A stretch of DNA of 64,000 nucleotides, taken from NCBI GenBank assembly GCA_021292105.1, contig CM037864.1, positions 45,863,109 to 45,927,108 of the forward strand, written 5' to 3'. The notes under the pieces were generated by a model. The model was not told where the DNA came from. It did no database searches and was given only the letters and a program-made list of their open reading frames with translations. The DNA comes from Anadara kagoshimensis (taxonomy: Eukaryota; Mollusca; Bivalvia; Arcoida; Arcidae). The translations under genes were made by a program, and so were the position numbers. Positions 24,541 to 36,938 of the stretch are shown one piece after another (position 1 is the first letter of the stretch; every line of letters begins with the position of its first letter).

Positions 24541-24576
24541 GGGGAGGGGTGGTAGGGGTAGGGGTGGGGGTGGGGT
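24541..24576 (+). repeat. G-run tract with quadruplex potential
   Basis: Six runs of four or five G separated by one to five bases (GGGGAGGGGTGGTAGGGG, then TAGGGGTGGGGGTGGGG). This exceeds the usual four-run requirement for an intramolecular G-quadruplex on the plus strand. Confidence 0.85.
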
Positions 24577-24889
24577 TGGTTTATGTTATATTTGGCATGT
24601 AAACTATGGTAACCGTTAAAATAACAATATAAGGTGTGCCATTTGAATCCCTACCCTATTAATTACTTACAGTTGCCTGGCAAATACTGGACATTTTCAA
24701 CCAAAGAACTCATATACAGACCATATTATCGAATAGTTACCATGCAACATGCCATGATATGAATTACGTACATGTTTTATCCATTTTCATCATTGCAGAC
24801 TATATTACCATGGCTGGATTAGATGAAAAGAATTCAAAAATAAACAAACATACAATGTTAAAATCAAAACGACAAATATATCCAGGATA

Positions 24890-25330
24890 ATTTTGGATAC
24901 AGAGTTATCATAATCAAGTTATAGACAATATTGTGATGATAGTCATAATTTTTTTCGAGGGCCTTGATCAGCCTAGGCCCACAATATCACCGAGTTAACA
25001 ATTTATTTGTAAGCAGCTTCTTTCGTTGTATAAAGTTCACTGATGGGAACAAACTACCACAGCATATTCGCTGTGAAAAAAATACAGCATAAGCAGGAGA
25101 AGGGTATAAAAGGAAAATTGACAATAGAAAAAAACCATCCCGTTTGTCATATAGCTTCAAATGTAGCCTTTAGTAGGTGTCCAAATATGAAGCATTTCTT
25201 GAATAACCAGTACAATATATTTTATCGCAATCTCACTAAGATAAGTGTTATTCAGGGGTTGTTAAGATACATAGCGTCATTTAGTAAGTATTATAGGATT
25301 TCAAGTCTTGGTGCATATGTACGTGAGGAG
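24890..25330 (-). pseudogene. Decayed reverse-transcriptase element fragment, 3' part
   Basis: The segment around 24930-25025 (TGATGATAGTCATAA ... TAGGCCCACAATATCACCG ... AAGCAGCTTCTTTCGTTG) aligns with 53400-53490 in the better copy. The plus-strand frame at 25043-25333 lies over it, antisense to the element. With 26270-26460 it belongs to one element interrupted by the SINE at 25536. Confidence 0.5.
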
Positions 25331-25535
25331 TGAAGTCTATGTACAACATCATCAATTAGTTGGTGCTTTACCCAAACAGACAGACCTTGAAGGTATCTAA
25401 GGAGCCTGGCACAGCAACGCTTGCTGGAGGCAATGGGCATCTGCTGTAGATGGAGTTTGCAGGTATATGCACCAAGGAGTACAATATACAATAGTATATC
25501 ACAACTTGTGATGTTCCTCCTCTCTGTTGCACCAC

Positions 25536-25866
25536 TGCGGTAGCTCAGTTGGTAGAGTGCTCGCTCCGTAAGTCGAAGGTCTTGGGTTCGATCCCCGGCC
25601 GGGTCTGATCCAAGACTTGAAAGTGGGTAGTAACTGTTCCTTCGCCAGGCACTCGGTATTACGAAATGAAAGCAAAGTTCTTTCTGATGAGAACTTAAAA
25701 TAAACGAGGTCCCGTGTCACGGTGGACTTAGCACGCTAAAGAACCCTGCTGTATACCATCAGCGCAACGCACAGGCAATTTCTGCACATTCGCCTATAGC
25801 TGGCGACGTCTCAATATAAGTGAAATATTCTTGACTGGGACGTTAAACACCATTACTCAACTCGAC
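25536..25866 (+). mobile_element. tRNA-derived SINE, near full length
   Basis: The head is tRNA-like, with an A box (GGTAGCTCAGTTGGTAGAG) and a B box (GGGTTCGATCCCC) about 30 bp apart. The body reaches a 3' tail (GACGTCTCAATATAAG ... TTCTTGACTGGGACGTTAAA ... CACCATTACTCAA). The same tail occurs at many places in this window, mostly reversed. RNA polymerase III would transcribe from the internal boxes, and copying needs a partner LINE. It sits inside a decayed reverse-transcriptase element, so it is a later insertion. Confidence 0.9.
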
Positions 25867-26269
25867 TCAGCTCTTCTCTGTTGCAGTGTCAGTGATATTA
25901 TAATAGTTGGTACAGCATGGCTATTATACTGCTTGTGCTTTTGTAGTCGTCGGTGACAAAACTTGTGGCTCACTTTTTGGACAGATTGAGTTTTATTGAT
26001 GTTGTTCAGTGTGCATACACTAGCGACGGTCTTTCAAGTGCATTGTAGCAATGTACCTTGATGTTGGTTGGGTAATGATGTAGGTTACGTCTAAAGACGG
26101 TTGTTTAGGTGGAATTTGCCTTCTCGGTGATCTTACCGATGTGCTTTTCCATTTCAATTCCCTGTGTATGTTGAGTTCTAGCCTCTAGGTGGGTTGTGGA
26201 GTCTTGTGTTGAGTACCTGAGCACGGAATTGTAGTCGCTAACTGGCGAGTGGTTGTTTCCTGTTGGTGA

Positions 26270-26460
26270 TTCTCAATATCTCAAGTTGAATGATTTGGCA
26301 ATTCGTCTCTCCTGATTTAACAAGGTTATGCCTAAATTCTGCTTCATACAAATAAAGAAACAAATCAGGAAGCAACGATACGCAGTTTGATCCCATTGAT
26401 ATGCCGATTATTTGTTGGGAAATTGTTTTATCAAATACAATAAATATGTTGTCTGTAAAA
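26270..26460 (-). pseudogene. Reverse-transcriptase fragment (GISMGSNC motif)
   Basis: The minus strand reads about 60 codons that include GISMGSNC and LFLYLYEAEF, matching the core of a retroelement reverse transcriptase abundant in bivalves (usual form GIPMGTNCAPL...DLFLYSYEAEF, from memory). The same family occurs at 53140-55400. Frame breaks occur on both sides and the YIDD block is lost, so it is inactive. Whether the family is Penelope-like is not settled by what can be seen. Confidence 0.75.
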
Positions 26461-26959
26461 TTAATGTGATATGCTAATTCTCTAATTGTTTGTGGTAATG
26501 GGGAAATGGGTAAGATTTGACCAACACATATTTTACCTGGTGACTAGAAATCCGAAATGGTCACAAGGATTTTTAGAGTTTGGAGTGACCATACGACCAC
26601 CAAATTAAAAAAATTAGTTGGAGCACCTATGGACTCGGACGGAGTTTAATTATACCATGATGACAAACCCATTTTTAAGGGTGTTCTATAAAGTTTTTTT
26701 TTTTTTTTGTGAATTAAATGTTTGATTAAGCAAAATCGTGTTAGTAATTTGATAATATTACAGAAACAAGAAATACTTTTTATTTGGAGGGAACTTAAAA
26801 TTTGACAACCGCGGCAGCTGTCATAAAAAGTTTCTAAAATAAGCCAGGTAGGTAAGATTTAATCAACGACGTTTAATATTATCGCTCACGGGTTTAATGT
26901 CTTGAAGAAGTCCAAAGTGCTGCATGAGTTGGTTATGACTAACGGGCTTCTTTAAGTTA

Positions 26960-27115
26960 GGCAGTATTCGAAAAGTGTCACCCGCACAAATACCTATGCC
27001 CGGCAAGTGTGTAAAATTTTATTTAAAAATATTAAGTTTTTAAAGAGATATTGTGTGTAATGTGGAAAATTGGGTGCGGGTGCGACCGTGCGGGTGACAC
27101 TTTTCGAATACTGCC
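26960..27115. mobile_element. 156-bp MITE with perfect 28-bp inverted ends and 9-bp target duplication
   Basis: The first 28 bases (start GGCAGTATTCGAAAAGTG) are the exact reverse complement of the last 28. TTTAAGTTA flanks both sides (26951-26959 and 27116-27124), a perfect 9-bp duplication. The interior (~100 bp) has no frame. Perfect ends and duplication indicate a recent insertion. A 9-bp duplication fits Mutator- or Merlin-type elements; that assignment is an inference. Confidence 0.95.
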
Positions 27116-27124
27116 TTTAAGTTA

Positions 27125-27879
27125 CGTTAGAACTTAATGTTTTTTTTAGATTGAAACTTTTTAGGTAAATCCGGCACGGAGATAAATCAGTCTTATCTAA
27201 GTCAACTTCGCAAAATTAACTATTTTGATATCTAGCACTTTATAGTAAAATTAATGTTGTTAACACTTAAAAATGTCGCCGTCGGAGATTAAACGGACGA
27301 GGCTCCGTATCCTTTTTCGATTTTGACTGCTAAATATACGTGTGCTGATTAACTTCCGGGCCAATAGAAAACTTGAAAAAATAGCGGTAAGCAACAGCAA
27401 ACTGTTTTTTTTCTGAAATTTACTCCACCCCTCATTGTAAAAAGAACAAAGAATTTGGCTGCTAAAATATATGCAACACATGTATTTGAAAAAATCAAAG
27501 CAACCACAAGCACCTCGCAAATTAAGATGTCCCCTATCTGTCCATAGTGCCCTAAGTTCATTCAGCTGAAGAAAAATTTGACAAAAAATTAGAAAAGATA
27601 ACATAAATATCAAATCCATGGTTCTTCCTTTTAAAGTAATTTATTTTCCCACTAAAAGTTTGTTTTGCTTAAATCTATCTAAAACCCCATCTGTTAAGGG
27701 CTTCAAATCGTTCGTCTGCAAATACAGTATGGATTTACAAAAACGTGTGCTCTAACGTCGTGCACTTTTTTTCAGTGCAGAAACATTAATAATTATTTTC
27801 TTTCTTTGTCCAATCATAAAACTTGTCATCATAGGTTCAAAAGAATACAAAAAAGGGATTTATTGGTTGAATGGGATTA
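27125..27879. other. Gene-free stretch upstream of CDIN1
   Basis: No recognised exon. A 119-codon minus frame (27260-27619) has no identifiable domain and mixed hydrophobic composition; it is treated as chance. Being within 1.3 kb of CDIN1, this may include its upstream region. Confidence 0.4.
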
Positions 27880-28183
27880 TGTGTCCCAGTCAAGATTATT
27901 TCAATTACGTATATTGAAACTTCACCAGCTATATAGATGAAGTGGCAGAAATTTTGGCATGTGCAAGGAAGGTTCTGAAACATGCCATGCATGCGTTGAA
28001 AATGACATAAGTTTTTAAAGTCTCTTCCGAAGGACTCTGACTTTCATTTCTAAATGCCAAAATTCTTGCCGAAAGTACATTCACCTCTTATTTTCAAGTC
28101 TTGGTCAGACTCCGTCTGGGGATTGACCCATGACCTTCCACATTTGAAGTGAGCACTCTACTAACTGAGCTACCATAGTCGTG
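27867..28183 (-). mobile_element. tRNA-derived SINE
   Basis: Read on the minus strand: head GGTAGCTCAGTTAGTAGAGT and B-box-like GGTCATGGGTCAATCCCC, then GACCAAGACTTGAAAATA. The tail, ending near 27880, reads AATAATCTTGACTGGGACAC. It lies about 200 bp upstream of the CDIN1 start codon, within the intron or promoter. Confidence 0.85.
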
Positions 28184-28388
28184 ACAATAGAAATTACTAT
28201 CTGATTATTTACCCTTGTTTTAGTTTGCAAGGTTGTTGTTATATTCAGCCCTTTTAATTTTGAAGATTTTACTTCAATTTTGGGAAAAAATTGCCAAATT
28301 TTCCAGGTTACACGTTTGCCTTTATAAGGTAGTGATTGACAATTGAAATGCAAAAAAAAATGTACTTATGTTTTTATATTTGTAGAAA

Positions 28389-29947
28389 ATGAAGCTATCA
28401 GTTTATAATGAAATAATAAGTCTGATACGGACATATAAAACAAGAGATGCATTACCACAGATCGCAGAGCAATATCCGGGAGTGAGTTTGAATGCATTAG
28501 GTAGTATTTACGCCCAGGAGTATCAGAAGAAGATGAGGAAAACTCATCATATCCACTACCACACAGACAAAATGGAAATGTATTATGATCTGTATCAATC
28601 AAGACTTCTTAATGGACAGAAACATATACTTGGCCACATGGCGGAAGAAATAGACCTGTCACCGGCACTCTTGGCCAGAATAATTGTGGAAAGACATTTA
28701 TCTAGGACCCAGTATAATGGTGAAAATGCACCTAAAAGTTTTGTAACTCAGTTAATGAAAGATCCTTCCCTTATTACAGATCCTGTTCTGGCAACGGAGG
28801 TAAGAAACTATTCTAGTCACTCATAATTACTGCAACAGGTACTCCACTGCAGATAAAGCCTCAAAATTTAGGTTCACTTATTAAGTTACTTTTAGTTAGA
28901 CATCTGATCTAAGACTTTATATAGTGGAGTGAATTAATGGAGCAGGCAGTTTTCTAGGCTCGGTTGGGAAACTTCATTACCCATAGAAAAAAATCAACTC
29001 CTGTCAGGCAAACTGGTTTTTAAAAAAATGCAAAAAATTGAAATAATAATATCACACTAAGATCTGCCTCAGTGAGATTTGAGCCTAGGCTAGGAGAGAC
29101 ACTTTGAACTACAAGGACTCGCTTAATACCACTTTGTCCCCAATTTACCACTTGATACACCATAATGTTTTTTTAGCAATACATGTTTTCACTGGTTATT
29201 AGTTTTTGTTTGTAAATATTCTTCGGTATATTCGTGATATATGGGAAACACTTCAGGGCTGCCAAATGGTACAAAGGTGATCCCATTGGTATCTCAGCAT
29301 GGATCATAATTAGACAAAAAAATAAATAAATAAAAAAATAAAATGTTCAGAAGTATAGTGTAGGTAGAAAAAAGTTTGTACAGTGGTGCTATACAGCTGA
29401 ACTCACCACTTAATATTTGGTTACATAGTAACATGCCCATTTAAACTTCTTTTATGCATGATGGCCTACATACAAACTTCACTTATATCTGGTGATGTCT
29501 TCATACAAATATAATGATAATGACTGCATGATGGCTTCCACACAAATACAAACTTCCTTGTGATGTCTCAGTAAAAATCAGTAAAATAATTTAATTCATT
29601 CTGTCAATCAACTAATGTCTTATATTTTAAACATAAGGAGGATGTTAAATGTGTAATACAAATACATTTGTATCATTATTTTAATAAAAAGGTTGTACAG
29701 GTCAACCTGTTGAAACTTAGTTAGTTAACTTCCTGGATCCGAGGTCCTGGACCTACTGCAGTTAGTTAACTTCCTGGATCCGAGGTCCTGGACCTACTGC
29801 TTTTACATTGGAACCCTTGCTATATAAACTGGACCTGTCATTTAGTTACTTGGACAATGCTGCTTTTTCTTATATAATAACATGATTGCACATTAACGTA
29901 ATTTCAATTTTGAAATTTGATTTTTCAAACTTTATGTGGGACTTGGC

Positions 29948-29979
<32 letters not shown>

Positions 29980-30601
29980 TAAAGGTCCTGGACATTCCAT
30001 AACAAAATATATTTAAACCCTGGTTAATATTGTTAAGACTTTTTTTTGCCAATTTGGTAAATTATCCTAAACATTCTTCAGTTCCAAAGGAGTTCGGTTT
30101 TGACAGATTTTGCTTAAAATCTTGTTTGTTCAGGACTGTTATGTTAATTCCTGCTATTATTGTTATGTTTTAGGTACATGAATGTGTATTAAACGACGAT
30201 CAGTACGGGTCACTGGTGGACAGTATAAAACATTCAATAGGACATGAATATGAATTCAAATTAAAATATAAACTAGATTCTCATGGTATACCATATATAG
30301 GTGAAGAACAGATGAGAGCGAGAGGTTATGATAAAACTCCCGATACAAAACTCGAAGTGCCGATATCAGTCGACGGTCACATAGTTAACTGGATAGAAAG
30401 TAAAGCCTCGTTTGGTGACGAGTACAGTAATAAGACCTATTTAAAGGACCAGTATTGGAGCTACTGGAACAGATTTGGACCAGGAATGGTTATATACTGG
30501 TTTGGGTTTATAGATGAACTTAACTGTCTACAAGATAAGGGATTGTGTTGAGAGACTCCTTCCCTGAAAATATAGTTAAACTTAATCCATTAATGAAATA
30601 A
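28389..30601 (+). CDS. CDIN1: CDIN1 (CDAN1-interacting nuclease 1, C15orf41 homologue)
   Basis: Two coding exons: 28389-28799 (137 codons, donor GAG|GTAAGA) and from 30174 (acceptor TTTTAG|GTACAT), phase 0. The first exon follows an AG acceptor at 28384-28385, so an untranslated exon lies further upstream. The product matches animal CDIN1: SIYAQEYQKKMRKTH, then LARIIVERHL, then the nuclease core with GYDKTPD (~188-194) and WIESKASFGD (~210-219). Together PD and ExK are the PD-(D/E)XK signature. YWSYWNRFGPG follows. In vertebrates the protein binds codanin-1 and is mutated in congenital dyserythropoietic anaemia type I; the molecular role is not settled. As written the frame stops at 30549 (GLC*). 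With one extra base after 30541 it runs ~16 codons further (LRDSFPENIV) to TAA at 30599, giving ~279 residues against 281 in human. AATAAA overlaps the stop and another lies near 30672. Confidence 0.95.
29719..29800. repeat. 41-bp direct duplication in the CDIN1 intron
   Basis: TTAGTTAACTTCCTGGATCC followed by GAGGTCCTGGACCTACTGC occurs twice back to back, identical. It is recent by its identity. Each copy contains a GGTCCTGGACC palindrome. Confidence 0.95.
29948..29975 (+). repeat. Poly(A) run in the CDIN1 intron
   Basis: An uninterrupted run of about 28 A. No reverse-transcribed body could be recognised immediately upstream. Confidence 0.9.
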
Positions 30602-33327
30602 ATTGCCGGTATTATTTTGACAATGAAGTAAATTATTTATTGATAATGAAGTAAATTATTATTTTGATATTGAAATAAATTTTTATTAGTAACATTTCAA
30701 TTTTGTGATTTTTAACTGTGTTAATCATTGATTTTTAAAACTGACCAAGATATAAATAAATTAAGTTATTTAAATCTTGATTCAGTTTATTAATTAATGA
30801 TTAACAAAAGTAGATTGTAACTGAAAATTGGCATATTTCATCAAATCCATTATGCATTAGTGTTTTAACTCAACAAAAAAATTCACAAAATAATTGTATC
30901 ATCACAGAATATCCACTTAGACACTATGTTCTTCATAGATTTATAAATCTATGAAAGTAGCCTGATCCTTTGGACTAGACCTTAATAAGAATGCCACCAA
31001 GGACACATTGCACAACTGTTACATACAGTAAACCCTATATAACATCCATCTCGATATTATATCGAGACAGCCAAGGCATATAGCATTATGCATGTCTGTC
31101 TGTATGTCCCAGAATCTCTTTCCACTCTATAACTTTTGTATAGAAAGAGGTATTAAAGTGATATTAGCAACAGATATACAGTATTGAAAGAGGATGAGTC
31201 AAGTACCAAATTGAGGTCATAGGGGACCAAGGTCAAGGTCCATAAAAACATTGAAAAACTAAGTGGGAGAGTAAACCCCATTCAATCAATCTATGATAAA
31301 TAAAGCATATTGACACTTTACTCTTGTGTTGTTAGTCATTACGGAGATGTTTTACTGTAACATAGGTATTTGTTTTTTCTGTGTTTTTTTTCAACAAAAC
31401 TTTTGTAGTCTATTTATTTATTTTTTTAAAACTATATGTAATTTTTAGCTCTCAAGTGGATATACTTAAAATTTAGATTTATATTTTAAATACTTGAACT
31501 CAACATGTTGATATTTTTTAAAACTGTAACATTATACAATATATAAGTATACCATCATTGACCTGTCTGCTTGACCTTTCAGGGGAATAATCAACCCATT
31601 ACATGGGTAGTGTTAGGATCCACAGTTAATATACATACAATGCAGGATTCCCTGTGATGTAGACAAAATAAACACCTGTGTTCCCTATACATAAATGGAC
31701 TGATCCATAAATATTAAATTAAAGGTCAAGTAGATAGGTCAATGTTGTTTGCTTTACCATGTATCAATAAAAATAACTGTATATTAACAAAAATAAACTT
31801 AGTTTCTCTTAAATAATTTATATCAGCAAAAAGGGTTCTGGCAATGGTAAAAGTTTTATTTTCACATCTTGTTATTCTCATGACTATATGTCTAAATGAA
31901 AAGAATACAAAATATTCCAGATTAACAGTAATGTGGGCATTAAGGGATGTTCAGAGTGCTGGACCACTGGTCCTCAAACACTGGGAAGTGTCTATAACAT
32001 TATACAATGTACTTGTATTGACTCCAAACCAACTAGTTAACGTCTATTGAGACAATTAATGGTTGAGTGGAATAATTGTATTATTCCCAAGTCAAGATTC
32101 TTATACTTATATTGAGACAGTCAGCTCTGGATATTGGAGGAAAGAAGATTACCCAGAGAAAACCATTGCCCTTCAGCAAGTGAACTGGCAAGCTTTCTCC
32201 AAGATATGCCTAAATAGCTGCAAAAAGCACAGTGATATCCATAAGGCATTCTGCAATTGAGACTCCTTCAATGGCTATAGGTCACAGACACATGTTTTGA
32301 GCATCTCAGTCAGTTAGCCAGGCTGACATGTGAACACATTTTATTTCACTGCTCCAGTCCCAAATCAATGGGTGCCAGTAGATATCAAGGACCCATTTGT
32401 TTGAATCTTGATTAGTTTAATAAATGAATTGAAAACACTGATGATAACCAATGCATTTATATTCTATAGTTTTATAACAACATACATGTACTTTAATTTG
32501 ACAAAATTTTGTGCACTTTTGACATTTTCAACATAAATTTCATGATGTACATTACCTGGTATATTTGAAAATTTGCTTAAATCAAATTTTGACTTATCAA
32601 CTTATTGAAATAAAATAACCAAGCTTTGAACAATTGGCCTCTTAGGGTTAGTCAGTATCCCATTCATTGGAAAGTCATGTACTCTCTGCTGATTCATGTC
32701 CATGGGGATAAGCACCAGCATTAAAACCTTTTTCATCTAACAGCTTAACAACAAATGCTGGTAAACGAAAAAGAAAGGAAAAGATTTAACACAATAAACA
32801 AATAACTAATGTATTTATTTCAAAAATTGTAAAAATTGATTGCATTGTAAATATGACTAAAATCAATGTAAATTAACAGATAATAATTGTTCATATAAAA
32901 CAATAGAAACTTACAACTACACAATAAAAATAGTGGCAAGAAATGGTCCCTTATACAGGATACTGATTTATAAATCGTGTTAAACAATTTGTAAAATGTG
33001 TAATTAACAATAAGAGTAAACAGCATCAATATGAATAAAAAATTCTGGAATTCTAGACTGAAAAGAAAAATTAACAAAATTTCTTAACAAATGACTAGAA
33101 GTAATGTGTATTTTTCCAAATGCAAAATTTCTGTTTGTTTACTTTTTGAACACATTATTTAGAACCTACAAAGTCATGATATCAGAAAATGTTATGACAT
33201 ACAGTCTTTCATATCCTGTTCTGATTCTTTCACTTTATTATATATTGAAATTATGAGATCTGGCATGGTAAAGGAAAATGGAATGCCTGAAGAAAAACGC
33301 CCACTCAACATAATAAAACTGCATGCA
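30602..33327. other. Intergenic stretch between CDIN1 and the second 145-bp-unit repeat
   Basis: Just after CDIN1 are imperfect repeats of AATGAAGTAAATTATT (30620-30680). Positions 31026-31356 begin TACAGTAAACCCTATATAAC and end TTTTACTGTAA, resembling pogo-like ends, with GTCAAGGTCC words inside. A reversed SINE tail (AGTCAAGATTCTTATACTTA) lies near 32090. No PDZ-encoding or other exon is seen, which matters because the harmonin-like gene would need further 3' exons here to be full length. Confidence 0.5.
32082..32330 (-). mobile_element. Probable SINE fragment
   Basis: Starts with the reversed SINE tail (CCCAAGTCAAGATTCTTATA ... TATTGAGACAGTCAG) and continues through GAGAAAACCA words that recur at 50404-50500 in the same order. 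Near 32305 CAGTCAGTTAGCCAGGCTGA could be the complement of a tRNA-like head. Boundaries are approximate. Confidence 0.5.
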
Positions 33328-36300
33328 AACAAGAGGCCCATGGGCCTGATACGCTCACCTGATACTAATGGCTAGCTGACAGATTTAAAGATAAATACTA
33401 AACCCCAATGACTTTTTTTTTTAATCATGATAACCGTTGTATTAATACCTACACATTCTAGTATACATGCCTACACAAAAAGTTAATAGTTTTCAAGATA
33501 ATTAACAATTTCAGTATTGTTCACATCTGTGACCTTGACCTTGAACCCATGACCTTTTTCTATACATCAAAATGATCGTTGTATCGATACCTACAACATT
33601 CTAATATACATGCCTATACAAAATGTTTATAGTTTCGAGATAATTAAACATTTCGGTATTGTTTCGCATATGTGACCTTGACCTTTAAACCCATAACCTT
33701 TTTCTATACATCAAAATGATTGTTGTATCAATATCTACAACATTCTAATATACATGCCTATACAAAAAAGTTTATAGTTTTCGAGATAATTAACCATTTC
33801 GGTATTGTTTTGCATCTGTGGCCTTGACCTTTGAACCCATGACCTTTTCTATACATCAGAATGATTCATTGTATCAATACCTACAACATTCTAATATACA
33901 AGCCTATACAAAAAGTTTATAGATTTGAGATAATTAACCATTTCGATATTGTTTCACATCTGTGACCTTGACCTTGTGAACCCATGACCTTTTTCTATAC
34001 ATCAAAATGATCATTATATCAATACCTACAACATTCTAATATACATGCCTATACAAAAAGTTTATAGTTTTCGAGATAATTAACCATTTCGGTATTGTTT
34101 CACATCTGTGACCTGACCTTTAAACTCATGATCTTTTTCCAACATCAAAATGGTCATTGTATCAATACCTAACAACATTCTAATATACATGCCTATACAA
34201 AATGTTTATAATTTTCGAAATAATTAACCATTTCGGTATTGTTTCGCGTCTGTGACCTTGACCTTTGAACCCATGACCTTTTTCTATACATCAAAATGAT
34301 CGTTGTATCAATACTTACAACATTCTAATATACATGCCTATACAAAAAGTTTATAGATTTTGAGATAATTAACCATTCAGTATTGTTTCACATCTGTGAC
34401 TTGACCTTTGAACCCATGACCTTTTTCTATACATCAAAATGATCGTTGTATCAATACCTACAACATTCTAATATACATGCCTATACAAAAAGTTTATAGT
34501 TTTCGAGATAATTAACAATTTCAGTATTGTTTCACATCTGTGACCTTGACCTTTGAACCCATGACCTTTTTCTATACATCAAAATGATCGTTGTATTGAT
34601 AACCTACAACATTCTAATATACATGCTATACAAAAAGTTTATAGTTTTCGAGATAATTAACAATTTCGGTATTGTTTCGCATCTGTGACTTGACCTTTGA
34701 ACCCATGACCTTTTTCTTTACATCAAAATGATCGTTGTATCAATACCTACAACATTCTAATATACATGCCTATACAAAAAGTTTATAGTTTTCGAGATAA
34801 TTAACCATTTCGGTATTGTTTTGCATCTGTGGCCTTGACCTTTGAACCCATGACCTTTTCTACACATCAGAATGATCATTGTTATCAATACCTACAACAT
34901 TCTAATATACAAGCCTATACAAAAAGTTATAGATTTGAGATAATTAACCATTTTCGATATTGTTTCACATCTGTGACCTTGACTTTTGAACCCATGACCT
35001 TTTTCTATACATCAAAATGATCATTATATCAATACCTACAAATTCTAATATACATGCCTATACAAAAAGTTATAGTTTTCGAGATAATTAACCATTTCAG
35101 TATGATTCGCATCTGTGACTTGACCTTTGAACCCATGACCTTTCTCTATACATCAAAAATGATCATTGTATCAATACCTACAACATTCTAATATACATGC
35201 CTATACAAAAAGTTTATAGTTTTCGAGATAATTAACCATTCGGTATTGTTTCACATCTGTGACCTTGACCTTTAAACTCATGATCTTTTTCCATACATCA
35301 AAATGGTCATTGTATCAATACGTACAACATTCTAATATACATGCCTATACAAAATGTTTATAATTTTCGAAATAATTAACCATTTCGGTATTGTTTCGCG
35401 TCTGTGACCTTGACCTTGAACCCATGACCTTTTTCTATACATCAAAATGATCGTTGTATCAATACTTACAACATTCTAATATACATGCCTATACAAAAAG
35501 TTTATAGTTTTCGAGATAATTAAAAATTTCAGTATTGTTTCACATCTGTGACCTTGACCTTTGAACCCATGACCTTTTTCTATACATCAAAATGATCGTT
35601 GTATTGATACCTACAACATTCTAATATACATGCCTATACAAAAAGTTTATAGTTTTCGAGATAATTAACAATTTCGGTATTGTTTCGCATCTGTGACCTT
35701 GACCTTGAACCCATGACCTTTTCTTTACATCAAAATGATCGTTGTATCAATACCTACAACATTCTAATATACATGCCTATACAAAAAGTTTATAGTTTTC
35801 GAGATAATAATTATAATCAGAGGTAAAAAAAATTAGGTCACGACCTTCACATATGACCTTGACCTCATTTTGAAGATACTAACAAGAAGATGTCAAAACT
35901 GAAAACCCCATGTCATTATCTGGTCAAATAGTCAAGTTATAACAATTTGAAGCTATTTTACGATTTTTTCAAAATTAAACGCAAAAACGCGTAACCTATT
36001 TTTATCCGATTTTTACAAAATGAACAAACTATAGGCTTAAGACCCTAGAGAAGCCAAATATCACATCAGATTTTTTCTCCAATCAGTACTTTCGGAGAAG
36101 AAGATTTTTTAAGATTTTTGACCCCTAGGTCCACCTTGACCTAGTTATGGTAGCCATGGCAACGCCACGAACAAATCTGAATTGCACCGGCCCATATATA
36201 CTTCTGACAAAGTTTCATTAAAAACTGTCCAGTAGTTTCAGAGGAGAAGTCGAAAATAGGTGTTAACGACGCACACACGCACACACGCACATACACACGC

Positions 36301-36345
36301 TGCGCTATGCCATAAGCTCACATGACCTTCGGTCAGGTGAGCTAA
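33328..36345 (+). mobile_element. GGCCCATGGGCC-headed repeat, copy 2, with ~16 internal 145-bp units
   Basis: Same head (AACAAGAGGCCCATGGGCCT), same unique 3' part and same AGGTGAGCTAA terminus as 10079-11942, in the same orientation. The internal ~145-bp unit is repeated about sixteen times (33530 to 35700), twice the number in copy 1. Some longer blocks recur, for example 33820-34110 and 34831-35117 share the same private variants, pointing to duplication of multi-unit blocks. Near the end a CACACG tract (36272-36300) replaces the GAC run of copy 1. The terminal hairpin is at 36315-36343. It ends about 260 bp from the harmonin-like stop codon. Confidence 0.87.
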
Positions 36346-36607
36346 AAATTACAATAACAAACCCCATTCCTAATATAACTGAACTGATTCCAACAGTTAG
36401 TAAATTGTCTCCTTTTAAGTTCTGTATTTTGAATTAAAGTGATATTTGATAGAATCGGGTTCCAGTTATCAAAATTTTTCCCTATAATATTAGATATAAC
36501 TAAAACTATTGGTTCATACTAAAATCACATGACTAGAGACTGTACAGTTTTTATCTCACTTGCAGCAATTTCTACGAAAAACAGATCCATGCTGCAAGTA
36601 GTTTTTG

Positions 36608-36905
36608 TTACATATTTATATCCATGACAACAGTAACTTCCTCTTCATCTGAACTAGAATATACTGGATTATAGTGCTTGTTTTCCTCATCTGGTGGGTC
36701 GTGTGTAAGTACATGTGTTTCAATCTTGTACTCATCTTCATTGGGAATGGGTTTATCTGGTTGGTTTGCTAAAGTGGGAACGGTTTTATCTGCTTGATTT
36801 TCTTTCTTGGGAATGGGTATTTCTGTTTGGCTTCTCACCAAAGGTAAACCCTTCAACATAATGAATTACATGTACATATTATTTAATCAAACAAAATTGT
36901 AACCG

Positions 36906-36938
<33 letters not shown>

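Noticed and set aside
25536-25610. Functional tRNA gene
   Set aside because: A and B boxes are present but the arms do not form a complete cloverleaf, and the sequence continues into a SINE body and tail.
26951-27124. TTAA-specific (piggyBac/Kolobok) insertion, because TTAA is in the flank
   Set aside because: The flanking duplication extends to nine identical bases, so a 4-bp TTAA target does not explain it.
27260-27619. 119-codon minus-strand frame near CDIN1
   Set aside because: No domain, no homology that I can recognise, no splice context, and a nested frame is also open there.
33328-36345. Satellite array (centromeric-type) interpretation of the 145-bp units
   Set aside because: The units are bounded by a unique head and tail shared with the copy at 10079, so the array is internal to a dispersed element.
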